Assembly (NCBI GenBank): GCA_002059205.1
Contig: MVCQ01000014.1
Span: 1 to 12,767, forward strand
DNA length: 12,767 nucleotides
Reading direction: 5' to 3'
DNA from: Candidatus Latescibacteria bacterium 4484_107
Lineage (GTDB): Bacteria; Latescibacterota; 4484-107
This document shows, in pieces, positions 1 to 6,501 of the stretch. The stretch's first letter is position 1, and every line of letters starts with the position of its first letter. The notes under the pieces are model-generated. The model searched no databases. It was not told the DNA's origin and worked only from the letters and a program-made list of their open reading frames with translations. A program made the position numbers and the translations under genes.

Positions 1-76
1 GACGATAACTCCGCTGATCGGTCGTCAGATCGCCGAAAGCAGCCATTGTGGCCTCGGGGCGTACTCTATAATTCAT
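1..76 (-). CDS. Third gene of the PIN cassette, 5' fragment only
   Basis: An open frame starts at ATG 76-74 and runs off the left edge, giving 25 residues (MNYRVRPEATMAAFGDLTTD, then QRSYR). The ATG overlaps the TGA stop of the PIN gene as ATGA, and a GGAGG lies four bases upstream inside the PIN coding sequence, so translation is probably coupled to it. A second in-frame ATG at codon 11 is possible but has no comparable ribosome binding site. I do not recognise the product from this fragment. What can be said is that the toxin-antitoxin-like pair is transcribed on into at least one more gene. Confidence 0.6.
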   Translation of the reverse strand, partial: MNYRVRPEATMAAFGDLTTDQRSYR

Positions 77-522
77 AGTTCCTCCGAATCGCCACGCAAT
101 ACATACAGGAAGTGTAACCCATCCAGGATGGTAATCCCTTGATATACACCGCCCAATACATCGAAGTCTGAGTCGTACGTGACCAGATGAGTCGCCTTGC
201 CTTTTGAGGCACAGGTAAGCACTACATCGTCGTCTGGATCAGCCAAAATAACGGGTTCTACTTCCTCAGGCTCCACAACGATTTCTTCCCCTAATCCGGT
301 CATTACCTCAACGAACCCAGCAATCCGCTTCCCCGAGAGTCCTTTCCCAAACAGTTTCTCAATGACTTCATCACGAATAGCCATTGAATAGAGCAACACA
401 AACTCTCCGTGTTTGAGTCGCTCGAATAACTCTTTGATCGGACTTCGGGGATTTTTGCCTAAAGCCCATGCCACATACACATTGGTATCGAAAACAGCTC
501 GGAAGGAGGTCTCAATCGTCAA
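73..522 (-). CDS. PIN-domain protein, putative ribonuclease toxin (COG1569-like)
   Basis: This 149-residue protein has the layout of a PIN-domain nuclease: FDTNVYV at residues 11-17 with the first metal-binding Asp (D12), an acidic residue in RDEVIEK (E52), the DPDDDVVL cluster at 95-102 and TYDSDFDVLG at 115-124. PIN toxins of toxin-antitoxin pairs cleave RNA using a Mg-binding acidic cluster; the target here is unknown. The start is a TTG at 522, chosen because GGGAGG sits six bases upstream and the family N-terminus (FRAVFDTN) follows at once. The start overlaps the 3' end of the upstream antitoxin-like gene by 11 bases, the usual antitoxin-then-toxin order. It resembles the COG1569 branch more than classical VapC. 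The nuclease fold is well supported; the toxin role is inferred from context. Confidence 0.85.
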   Translation of the reverse strand: MTIETSFRAVFDTNVYVAWALGKNPRSPIKELFERLKHGEFVLLYSMAIRDEVIEKLFGKGLSGKRIAGFVEVMTGLGEEIVVEPEEVEPVILADPDDDVVLTCASKGKATHLVTYDSDFDVLGGVYQGITILDGLHFLYVLRGDSEEL

Positions 523-802
523 TGGCTGCCTCCCGCTCGTCGTCTATGGCTACCCCTTTCTCCATCGCTTCCTGCTGCATTTCCTCTATCACCTTGAAAA
601 GATGATCTATACGCTGCTCACGAGTCCAATGCTTCCTTTGGACGGCCAGTCGCTCCGCCTGTCGAACAATCTGAGCCACTTTCCTTTTCCGGTTCAACTG
701 CCGGATCAAACTCAGAACCTGCGGCAGGATTTCATCCGGCATAGACCGGATTTCCTCCGCCAGTTTGTCCCTATAATCCACAATAAAGGGTACGGCATTC
801 AT
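512..802 (-). CDS. Small helical protein, probable antitoxin of the PIN pair
   Basis: The product is 96 residues, highly charged and almost certainly all-helical, with a basic middle (RQLNRKRKVAQIVRQAERL, about 35-53) and an acidic C-terminus (DDEREAAIDD). I do not recognise a named antitoxin family; it lacks the beta-strand start of ribbon-helix-helix or AbrB antitoxins. The antitoxin role is inferred from its position immediately upstream of, and overlapping, the PIN gene. The start is ATG 802-800, with AGGAG eight bases upstream. The frame stays open to 838, but that extension runs across the ribosome binding site. Antitoxins normally repress their own promoter, but no clear operator is visible in the 67-base gap before it. 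Confidence 0.7.
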   Translation of the reverse strand: MNAVPFIVDYRDKLAEEIRSMPDEILPQVLSLIRQLNRKRKVAQIVRQAERLAVQRKHWTREQRIDHLFKVIEEMQQEAMEKGVAIDDEREAAIDD

Positions 803-869
803 CCGGACATCTCCTCTCTCCCTCTCGTTTCCACGCACCTGTGTGGGAACGAAAACATCGGCCTTTTTT

Positions 870-1574
870 CTACTTCATCACCAACAACGGATTAAACCGC
901 GTATCAAGGTCATACACATCCATCCCCTCCCGGCGCTTGAGGAAATTCACCGCCTTATACGTCAGCGGCGTCGCAAGAGCCTCATAGACCGATTTCGCCA
1001 GCCACTGGGCTGCGATGGCCGCGGCCAGGCCGCTCAAGGGAATCATCCCCAAAAACGCCACGGTGATGAAGATCAGCGAATCCAGGCCCTGACCCACCAA
1101 AGTAGAACCGATGGTGCGCATCCACAGCCAGCGCCCGTTCGTAGCAATCTTCATCTTGGCCAGCACGAAGGAATTGGCGAACTCCCCCACGAGGTAGGCC
1201 AGAAAGGAAGCGATCAAAATCCGGGGCGTATACCCCAAAATGCGTTCGTACGCAGCCTGCCCATCCCAGAACGAAGCAGCCGGCAAAATCTGCCCCACCC
1301 AGATCGCCGCCACCGCGATCAAATTGCAGAAAAATCCCAGCCAGATCACCCGCCGCGCCCGGCGGTACCCGTACACCTCGGTCAGCACATCCCCGCAAAT
1401 GTAGCTGACGGGGAAGATGATGATCGCTACAGGCAGGGGCTGCCCAAAAAAATCCATCAGCTTAACCGCCGTAATGTTGGCCGTGATCAGGCACGTGATG
1501 AAAACGGCAGCGACCAGCACAAACCAACGGGAATATCCTATGAGCGTGGGCGCTGTCTGCTGTTTTTGGGACAT
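870..1574 (-). CDS. yhhQ: Queuosine precursor transporter, YhhQ/VUT family
   Basis: This is a 234-residue integral membrane protein with about six hydrophobic segments (near 17-35, 46-65, 76-95, 117-137, 155-176 and 180-200). The family signature is visible as YICGDVLTEVYGYRRARRVI (58-77), together with LIASFLAYLVGEFANSF (120-136) and the conserved GQGLDSLIF stretch (161-169). YhhQ proteins import the queuosine precursors preQ0 or preQ1 across the inner membrane for tRNA wobble modification; E. coli YhhQ is of similar length (about 220 residues). ATG 1574 is preceded by AAGGA eight bases upstream. It ends 67 bases before the antitoxin-like gene on the same strand. No queuosine synthesis genes lie in the window, consistent with either salvage or synthesis elsewhere. 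Confidence 0.92.
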   Translation of the reverse strand: MSQKQQTAPTLIGYSRWFVLVAAVFITCLITANITAVKLMDFFGQPLPVAIIIFPVSYICGDVLTEVYGYRRARRVIWLGFFCNLIAVAAIWVGQILPAASFWDGQAAYERILGYTPRILIASFLAYLVGEFANSFVLAKMKIATNGRWLWMRTIGSTLVGQGLDSLIFITVAFLGMIPLSGLAAAIAAQWLAKSVYEALATPLTYKAVNFLKRREGMDVYDLDTRFNPLLVMK

Positions 1575-1625
1575 CGGGCTCTTCCTTAAAGGCAGGTTGA
1601 GGGTAAAAAAACCACTTGTCTTCTT

Positions 1626-1644
1626 CTCAACCTTAACTTTAACC
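1626..1644 (-). repeat. Three-copy GTTAAA/GTTAAG/GTTGAG 6-base tandem repeat
   Basis: Read on the minus strand, this stretch is three degenerate 6-base units starting two bases after the stop of the Trm112-like gene (TGA, 1649-1647). A complementary copy, GGTTGAG on the plus strand at 1595-1601, could pair with CTCAACC at 1626-1632. It occupies the spacer before yhhQ, with no U-tract that would make it a terminator. Confidence 0.6.
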
Positions 1645-1646
1645 TA

Positions 1647-1814
1647 TCAGTCGATCTTCTCCGCCTCGTCTATCAACATGATCGGAATATCGTCCTCGAT
1701 TCGATAGCGCAATTTGCACGCCCGACACGTCAACGTCTGCGCCTTCTCGTCGTACTCCAGATCGCCCTTGCACTTCGGACACGCCAGGATATCCAGTAGT
1801 TCCTGATCCACCAT
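1647..1814 (-). CDS. Trm112-like zinc-binding protein (UPF0434/YcaR type)
   Basis: This is a 55-residue protein of the Trm112/YcaR type: MVDQELLDILACPKC, then a second cysteine pair (TCRACK) and the closing motif YRIEDDIPIMLIDEAEKI. The four cysteines C12, C15, C30 and C33 form a zinc-ribbon. Eukaryotic and archaeal Trm112 activates methyltransferases; in bacteria the role is less certain. The start is ATG 1814-1812, because family members begin with M(x)2-4LLDILACP. The frame is open to 1898, but that extension (PPKHPSLVRGGG) is the translation of an intergenic repeat, not protein. A G-rich run just upstream can serve as ribosome binding site. Its neighbours are yhhQ downstream and a thioesterase upstream. 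Confidence 0.88.
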   Translation of the reverse strand: MVDQELLDILACPKCKGDLEYDEKAQTLTCRACKLRYRIEDDIPIMLIDEAEKID

Positions 1815-1842
1815 AATGGCCCCCCCCTTCTTCTTAATGAGT

Positions 1843-1887
1843 AATGCCCTTCCGCCGCCCCTTACCAAACTGGGGTGCTTCGGTGGA
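1843..1887. repeat. Intergenic repeat of the 'PPKHPSLVRGG' type
   Basis: This spacer segment, read in the minus-strand frame, would encode PPKHPSLVRGGGRAL. That reading, and close variants such as PPKPPSLVKGG, is one I recognise as a common artefact of a CCCCTTACCAA-containing intergenic repeat dispersed in many bacterial genomes. Here it lies between the Trm112-like gene and the heptamer repeat that ends the thioesterase gene. Assignment as a dispersed repeat rests on memory of the pattern, since only one copy is present in the window. Confidence 0.45.
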
Positions 1888-1889
1888 CT

Positions 1890-1913
1890 ATTGCTCATTG
1901 TTCATTGTTCATT
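1890..1913 (-). repeat. Heptamer repeat (AATGAAC/AATGAAC/AATGAGC) at thioesterase 3' end
   Basis: On the minus strand there are three 7-base units plus a partial fourth. The TGA stop of the thioesterase gene (1904-1902) falls inside the repeat, so the final residues NEQ are encoded by it. TGA recurs every seven bases and therefore in each reading frame. Confidence 0.75.
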
Positions 1914-2303
1914 CTGTTTCAACGCTTCCACAAACACCTTGGAAGGCCGAATCGGCTTCCCGTCGCCATTCAAAAAGGCATGCACCGTATATCCTGAAGC
2001 CAGCAGTTCCCCCTCCCGCCAGACCTCACACTCGATTTTCAACCGCACACCGGACATTTCCCCAATACGGGTGCGAACTTGAACCAAGTCGTCGTAATGC
2101 GTCGATCTGTGATACTGCACATGCGCCTCCACCACCGGCAGAAACACGCCCTCCTCCTCCATCCTCCGATACGGCCAGCCGAGCGCTCTCAGATACTCCG
2201 TCCGCCCCACCTCGAACCATTCCAGATAGCGGCTATAATACACCACTCCCATCTGATCTGTGTCCGCGTAACGCACCCGGATAGAACAGGTTTTCGAAAT
2301 CAT
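1902..2303 (-). CDS. YbgC-type acyl-CoA thioesterase, hotdog fold
   Basis: This is a 133-residue single-hotdog protein. It carries the 4-hydroxybenzoyl-CoA thioesterase/YbgC signature RYADTDQMGVVYYSRYLEWF (11-30), where the Asp of the TDQMG segment (D16) is the predicted catalytic residue, followed by RTEYLRALG (34-42) and the hotdog strand region HVQYHRSTHYDDLVQVRT. Such enzymes hydrolyse short-chain acyl- or aryl-CoA thioesters in the cytoplasm; the exact substrate cannot be read from sequence. Start ATG 2303-2301 has GGGA just upstream and matches the family N-terminus. The open frame to 2348 (RNAKCAPPIAK) is repeat-derived. It lies downstream of accA on the same strand, so a link to acyl-CoA or fatty-acid metabolism is plausible. 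The Tol-Pal genes that often flank ybgC are absent. Confidence 0.88.
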   Translation of the reverse strand: MISKTCSIRVRYADTDQMGVVYYSRYLEWFEVGRTEYLRALGWPYRRMEEEGVFLPVVEAHVQYHRSTHYDDLVQVRTRIGEMSGVRLKIECEVWREGELLASGYTVHAFLNGDGKPIRPSKVFVEALKQNEQ

Positions 2304-2330
2304 GCTTCCCGATTTGGCGATTGGTGGGGC

Positions 2331-2387
2331 GCACTTTGCATTTCTCATTTTTCACTTTGCATTTTGCATTTTTTCATTCCTCACTTC
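2331..2387 (-). repeat. Long degenerate heptamer repeat (ATGCAAA/GTGAAAA/ATGAGAA) at accA 3' end
   Basis: Read on the minus strand, the spacer after accA is a run of about seven RTGNNAA heptamers, including ATGCAAA three times and GTGAAAA and ATGAGAA once each. It has a small phase slip near the start. The accA TGA stop (2383-2381) sits at its beginning. It fills most of the gap to the thioesterase start at 2303. Confidence 0.75.
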
Positions 2388-3337
2388 TCCCACACCCCCA
2401 ACCGCGCGAATTTCTCCCTTCTCTGATGCACCAACTCCGCCACCGGAATCTCCTTCAGAGCCCCGATCTCCGCTGTCAAAACCCCCTTCAACCGCGCCGC
2501 CGTCTTCTCCGTATCCCGATGGGCGCCCCCCAATGGCTCCGACACGATCCAATCCACCACACCCAACTCCTTCAAATCCTCCGCGGTCAGCTTCAACGCC
2601 GCTGCCGCCTCCTCCTTCTTCTCCCGGGTGCGCCACAAAATCGTCGAGCACGATTCCGGCGGAATCACCGAATACCACGCATTCTCCAGCATCAAAATCC
2701 GATCTCCTACCCCGATTCCGAGCGCGCCTCCCGATCCCCCTTCGCCGATCACCACCACCACAATCGGCGTGGGCAGCCGGGACATCTCCAATAGATTCCG
2801 CGCAATCGCCTCCGCCTGACCGCGCTCCTCCGCTTCGATGCCCGGATACGCGGCCGGGGTATCAATAAAGGAAATCACCGGAAGCCCGAATTTAGCCGCC
2901 AACTTCATCAACCGAAGCGCCTTCCGATACCCCTCCGGATGCGGCATCGCCCAGTTCCGCCGAATATTCTCCTTCGTATCCCGCCCCTTCTGGTGCCCGA
3001 TCACCATCACCGCCTCCCCATCCAACCGGCCCATTCCTCCCACCATCGCCGGATCGTCCCCAAAACAGCGGTCCCCATGCAACTCCACAAAATCCGTCAT
3101 CATCAGCCGGATGTAATCCAGCGTATAAGGCCGCTTCGGATGACGCGCCACCAAAACCCGCTGCCACGGCGTCAGTCCGGAATAGATCTCCCGCCGCATC
3201 TCCTCCGTACGCTCCTCTAAGCGACTCAACTCGTCCGACATATCCAGCCCCTCGACCGAGGCATACTTCCGTATTTCCTCGACCTTATTCTCCAGTTCCA
3301 CGACAGGCCGCTCAAATTCCAAAAAAAAATGGTTCAT
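2381..3337 (-). CDS. accA: Acetyl-CoA carboxylase carboxyltransferase subunit alpha
   Basis: The product is 318 residues, essentially the length of E. coli AccA (319). With AccD it forms the carboxyltransferase that moves the carboxyl group from carboxybiotin to acetyl-CoA, giving malonyl-CoA for fatty-acid synthesis. Recognisable blocks are the N-terminal helix LEFERPVVELENKVEEIRKY (6-25), RHPKRPYTLDYI (65-76), IGHQKGRDTKENIRRNWAMP (113-132), FIDTPAAYPGIEAEERGQ (157-174) with oxyanion-region glycines in IGEGGSGGALGIGVGD (197-212), and the YSVIPPESCSTILWR segment (222-236). Start ATG 3337 has GGAG eight bases upstream; the open frame to 3409 lacks family similarity. It is divergent from rsmD. 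accD is not in the window. Confidence 0.97.
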   Translation of the reverse strand: MNHFFLEFERPVVELENKVEEIRKYASVEGLDMSDELSRLEERTEEMRREIYSGLTPWQRVLVARHPKRPYTLDYIRLMMTDFVELHGDRCFGDDPAMVGGMGRLDGEAVMVIGHQKGRDTKENIRRNWAMPHPEGYRKALRLMKLAAKFGLPVISFIDTPAAYPGIEAEERGQAEAIARNLLEMSRLPTPIVVVVIGEGGSGGALGIGVGDRILMLENAWYSVIPPESCSTILWRTREKKEEAAAALKLTAEDLKELGVVDWIVSEPLGGAHRDTEKTAARLKGVLTAEIGALKEIPVAELVHQRREKFARLGVWEK

Positions 3338-3670
3338 AGAAAAAATCTCCGGGAATCTGCTATATGAAAGCGCGACGAAAGGGTTGATTGCTAATTTTGG
3401 CGGGAGCATTCGACATTGGGGGACTGTTCCTGTTTATCCAGATTTGTCTTGACAAAACGAAGCTTCGGTATATATTATTGGGAGCAACCCATCGAATGGG
3501 CTGGCGTTTGCCGTACATGCAATATCCCTAAGATAACGCTTGAGACCTGTAAAGTCAAGGGTTTTTGTGCTGGGCTTGGGCTCGCATTTCCGTGACACAG
3601 GCGATGCTTACGGTTGAACACTTCCCATCGGACACGGCAAATTCATCATTCGGTTGAAAGGTTGAAAATT
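3338..3670. other. Divergent accA/rsmD intergenic region
   Basis: This is 333 bases without a credible gene. It contains the 5' ends of accA (left, minus) and rsmD (right, plus), one clear rightward promoter (3449-3476) and a leader of about 185 bases. In the leader, CCCAT-CGA-ATGGG can form a small hairpin (3488-3500), and CTTGA/TCAAG (3539-3543 with 3555-3559) followed by GGGTTTTTG is a weak terminator-like hairpin. A 17-codon frame at 3604-3657 ends just before the rsmD ribosome binding site but has only a poor one of its own. I see no tRNA or recognised riboswitch. No convincing accA promoter is visible. Confidence 0.6.
3449..3476 (+). promoter_or_regulatory. Sigma70-type promoter reading towards rsmD
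   Basis: A perfect TTGACA (-35, 3449-3454) is followed 16 bases later by TATATT (-10, 3471-3476); TATTAT at 18 bases is an alternative. Two palindromes overlap it: TTTGTC-TT-GACAAA (3443-3456) across the -35, and CGAAGCTTCG (3458-3467) in the spacer. Either could be an operator. Transcription would start near 3483, leaving a long leader before rsmD. Confidence 0.6.
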
Positions 3671-4231
3671 ATGCACATCATTGCCGGAGCCTTCCGGGGA
3701 AAACGTCTCTGGACACCGCACGGACAAGTGACACGTCCCACCAGTGCGAAAGTGAAAGAGGCGATCTTTCAGATCCTGGCGGACGAACTGATCGGCGCGC
3801 AAGGATTGGACCTCTTCGCCGGGTGCGGCGGGCTCGGTTTAGAGGCCCTGAGTCGGGGAGTCGAGGAAGTCATATTTGTAGAACACAGCAAAATGGCGGC
3901 AAGAGTCCTGCGAAAAAATCTGACCGCGCTCGGATGCGCGGACCGGGGCCGCGTGGTACAGCAGCACGTGCTAAAATTTCTGCGCAGGCCCGCACTTCGG
4001 GAAAATTCCTTCGACCTGATCTTCGCCGATCCCCCATACCGTCGCCACCTCCTGAAAGACACACTCACGTTGATCGCCGAACGCAACTTGCTCTCCCAAC
4101 AGGGAACCCTAATCGTGGAACGCTGGAAAAAAGACGTCCTCCCGGAACGCATCGGTTCCCTGCACGGCTTTCTGGAGCGCACGTACGGCGATACAAACGT
4201 GACTTTCTGGAGAAAAAAAGAGGAAGCGTGA
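3671..4231 (+). CDS. rsmD: 16S rRNA (guanine-966 N2)-methyltransferase RsmD
   Basis: The product is 186 residues, in the normal RsmD range. It shows the family N-terminus MHIIAGAFRGKRLWTP, the RPTSAKVKEAIFQIL block (22-36), SAM-binding motif I LDLFAGCGGLGLEALSRG (46-63), an acidic motif II (VIFVEHSK) and the catalytic DPPY (120-123) of exocyclic-amine methyltransferases. RsmD methylates G966 of 16S rRNA in the assembled small-subunit particle using S-adenosylmethionine. Start ATG 3671 gives the canonical N-terminus, with AAAGG nine bases upstream; the TTG at 3614 would add 19 residues not typical of the family. In many bacteria coaD follows, but here the gene converges on the DUF362 gene. It is the only plus-strand gene in the window. 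Confidence 0.95.
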   Translation: MHIIAGAFRGKRLWTPHGQVTRPTSAKVKEAIFQILADELIGAQGLDLFAGCGGLGLEALSRGVEEVIFVEHSKMAARVLRKNLTALGCADRGRVVQQHVLKFLRRPALRENSFDLIFADPPYRRHLLKDTLTLIAERNLLSQQGTLIVERWKKDVLPERIGSLHGFLERTYGDTNVTFWRKKEEA

Positions 4232-4244
4232 ACGTCTTTCTCAC

Positions 4245-4268
4245 CGCAAAGTCGCAAAGCACGCAAAG
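4245..4268 (+). repeat. Three CGCAAAG units downstream of rsmD
   Basis: CGCAAAG occurs at 4245-4251, 4253-4259 and 4262-4268 with one- or two-base spacers. It starts 13 bases after the rsmD stop and lies in the rsmD coding orientation. The pattern TCACCGCAAAG followed by further CGCAAAG copies is one I have seen as an intergenic repeat in other bacterial genomes. Confidence 0.65.
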
Positions 4269-4280
4269 AAAGGCAACGGA

Positions 4281-4316
4281 AAAAGCCCTCTCCGCACCAT
4301 TACGGAGAGGGCTTTT
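4281..4316. terminator. Bidirectional rho-independent terminator
   Basis: A perfect 14-base stem (AAAAGCCCTCTCCG at 4281-4294 with its complement at 4303-4316) encloses an 8-base loop. Read rightwards, the right arm ends in TTTT followed by CGTTTT. Read leftwards it ends in a run of five T, because the left arm is preceded by an extra A. It sits between the convergent rsmD and DUF362 genes and should terminate both. Confidence 0.9.
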
Positions 4317-4344
4317 CGTTTTGATCCTTCCGGGACCTTCCCGC

Positions 4345-6471
4345 TTACCGAACCAACGTCATCTTCACCGTCTGCTTAAACGCTCCCCCACCGCCCGTCA
4401 TCTCAGCCACGTACACCCCACTGGCCACATCCCGGCCCGCATCGTCTTTGCCATTCCAGAACGTGGTGTACCCGATCCCTGCCGCCAACTCCTTGTCCAA
4501 CAAAGTCCGGATCTTCTGGCCGGCGAGATTGTAGATCGTCAGCCGAACATAACCGGACCGGGCCAGCTCAAAGGGAATCCAGGTGCTCGGATTGAAAGGA
4601 TTGGGAACATTCTGCGACAATTTGAACGCGCCGGGACGCGCCGTCCCTTCTTCTTCCACCGCCGTAGCAGGCGTGGTCAGCACATATTCAGTGCCAAGCG
4701 GCGTATTGTTGTCCTCATCCAGCAGGAACACCTTCATGAAACTGGCCCCTAATCTGTTGGTCACCTTCACAAACAGCGCGTTGGTTCCTTCGTTGAGCGT
4801 CACGGACTCCGTGAGCGAATACCCCGCTGCTCCTACCGGCTCTCCGTTCAGCCATACCTTGATCTTATCGTCCCCCCTGGCCACCAATTCCACCGTCCTT
4901 TGCGCATCGGACTTGACCCACGTGAAGCCATAGTGAGTCTGGTTGCCGTCCCCGCTCAAGGATAGTTTGGAACGATCGCGCAAGTCGCACGCCGTCTCCC
5001 GCCACACCATGCCGTTGGTGATCTCCCCGGCCTTCGGAGCCATCGTTCCTTCGCCGCCGAGGTAATCTTCGTCCATCGAATAGCCTTCGTACGGACCGTT
5101 GACCAGCCAGCGCGTGATCCCCATGGGACCCGCGGCCAATGAACTCGGCTTTTTGAAGGGGCGCCGCACCTCCTGGATGGATCGGCCAACCACTTCGATC
5201 TGATGCGGATCCCACGTGCCGAAGCCCTTGGCCGCCGATAGATGTAAGTGATAGATGTCGTAGGGATTGAAGCCCATAATGTTGGCTACGACCGCCTCCG
5301 TCGCCACCGGATCGCCACCGGCTACGACCACGTTGAGCTTCACGTCGTCGCCAGTCTGCGGACCATTGCCCTCGGTTCCCCAGAACCCCTCTACCACCGA
5401 GTAATCAGTCGGACAATAGGAGAACAGATCCATGAATCCATTGGGGACTTTGTCGTTGCCATCCCCGTGCAGCCCCCCCTTGCCCCAACCGGAGCCGTAG
5501 GCATTCTGCATATAGGTGCCTACATAGGCCTTGTGAATGGTGGTCACTCCCGGAATATCGTGTGTCTTCATCGGCGGGACGTTAATGAGCTTGTCGCATT
5601 CTAAGAGGGTCTTCGACACGTAAAATCCCTCCTCCCGCTGGAACCAGGTCACCCCGGTTCCGTTCGGATCGGGCACGGGAATCGGATCGCCGGTGGGATG
5701 ATGGTCTGTCCAGGGATACGCCTTCCCGTCCTTATCCACGTAGTCGTCGTAGTTCAGATCCACAATGTCCACCGGAATGCCCTTGGCGTTATCCTGAAAC
5801 TCGGCTACAATATCCACGTAGCTCAGATGGTCAAAAGGCTCCCAGTGCGCGGTCCAACCATCGTGCTCCTGATTGGAACTCGTATTCTTCTCACCCAACC
5901 TGGTCCATTCAGCGCCCCCTTCCGCGATGGTAATCCGACCGGCGTCCCCGTCGACCTCGATCAGGTATTTGAGCACCGCCCGCACCACGCGGAGGTCCGT
6001 GTTCTGCCCCCAGTGATCCTGTCCCCGGTTGGTCCCCCGACTCCAGCTTTTTTGTCCGTACGCGTTATGGATACCCTCCCCATCGGGACAGGTCACCATG
6101 TTGGGCTTGACCACCACCCAATCGCCGGGCTGCACCACCTCCCGGATGGAACGTTCGGACGTATCCATGTTCAGCGCCTTATACACCATCTCCTCGATCT
6201 GCGCCGCGTTCATGCGGGCCTCCATATCCGCGTGCGGATCGTCCGCGAATTCCGGCAGCACCTCACGCCGAACAGGATTGGACAGATCCGCATCGTCCGA
6301 TCCCACGATCACCACCATGGACTTCGCACCCGGAGCAGCTACCACGCCGGTGGGCAGGAAGGGACGAGGCCCCCCCGCGCGATCCGCCTGCCATACGTCC
6401 GCGAAAACAGACACCACCACAATCAAACCCATCGCCCACCACAACGAACGCCGTTTCATCGCTTTACTCAT
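4345..6471 (-). CDS. Exported DUF362 protein with galactose-binding-like module and C-terminal sorting domain
   Basis: This is a 708-residue exported protein. Residues 1-24 form a signal peptide (KRRSLWW then a hydrophobic run), and the twin Arg is only a weak Tat match. About 52-432 is a DUF362-type domain: MVVIVGSDD, PGDWVVVKPNMV (115-126), CDKLINVPPMKTHDI (292-306), GGLHG (332-336) and GGDPVATEAVVANIMGF (385-401). A beta-sandwich module (about 450-590) starts RWLVNGPYEG and includes DDKIKVWLNGEPVG, like galactose-binding or PA14-type modules. The C-terminus (616-708) is a FlgD-like sorting domain with VPNPFNPSTWIPFEL and ASGVYVAEM, typical of type IX-like secretion cargo. The four cysteines are scattered, so no 4Fe-4S ferredoxin site is visible, unlike some DUF362 proteins. 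Start ATG 6471 has AAAGGAG six bases upstream. Function unknown; an extracellular or surface role is inferred. Confidence 0.85.
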   Translation of the reverse strand: MSKAMKRRSLWWAMGLIVVVSVFADVWQADRAGGPRPFLPTGVVAAPGAKSMVVIVGSDDADLSNPVRREVLPEFADDPHADMEARMNAAQIEEMVYKALNMDTSERSIREVVQPGDWVVVKPNMVTCPDGEGIHNAYGQKSWSRGTNRGQDHWGQNTDLRVVRAVLKYLIEVDGDAGRITIAEGGAEWTRLGEKNTSSNQEHDGWTAHWEPFDHLSYVDIVAEFQDNAKGIPVDIVDLNYDDYVDKDGKAYPWTDHHPTGDPIPVPDPNGTGVTWFQREEGFYVSKTLLECDKLINVPPMKTHDIPGVTTIHKAYVGTYMQNAYGSGWGKGGLHGDGNDKVPNGFMDLFSYCPTDYSVVEGFWGTEGNGPQTGDDVKLNVVVAGGDPVATEAVVANIMGFNPYDIYHLHLSAAKGFGTWDPHQIEVVGRSIQEVRRPFKKPSSLAAGPMGITRWLVNGPYEGYSMDEDYLGGEGTMAPKAGEITNGMVWRETACDLRDRSKLSLSGDGNQTHYGFTWVKSDAQRTVELVARGDDKIKVWLNGEPVGAAGYSLTESVTLNEGTNALFVKVTNRLGASFMKVFLLDEDNNTPLGTEYVLTTPATAVEEEGTARPGAFKLSQNVPNPFNPSTWIPFELARSGYVRLTIYNLAGQKIRTLLDKELAAGIGYTTFWNGKDDAGRDVASGVYVAEMTGGGGAFKQTVKMTLVR

Positions 6472-6501
6472 CGTCTTCTCCTTTGTTGCTACGGATGAAT
6501 C

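Noticed and set aside
843..1589. Long plus-strand open frame opposite yhhQ
   Set aside because: It is the antisense shadow of a clear YhhQ-family membrane protein; its translation is low-complexity and rich in His, Arg, Pro and Gln, with no ribosome binding site or family match.
3604..3657. 17-codon leader peptide upstream of rsmD
   Set aside because: The ribosome binding site is poor and the peptide has no run of one amino acid or other attenuation feature; kept only as a note in the intergenic entry.
4345..6471. DUF362 protein as an iron-sulfur ferredoxin fusion
   Set aside because: Only four scattered cysteines are present and there is no CxxCxxC motif.
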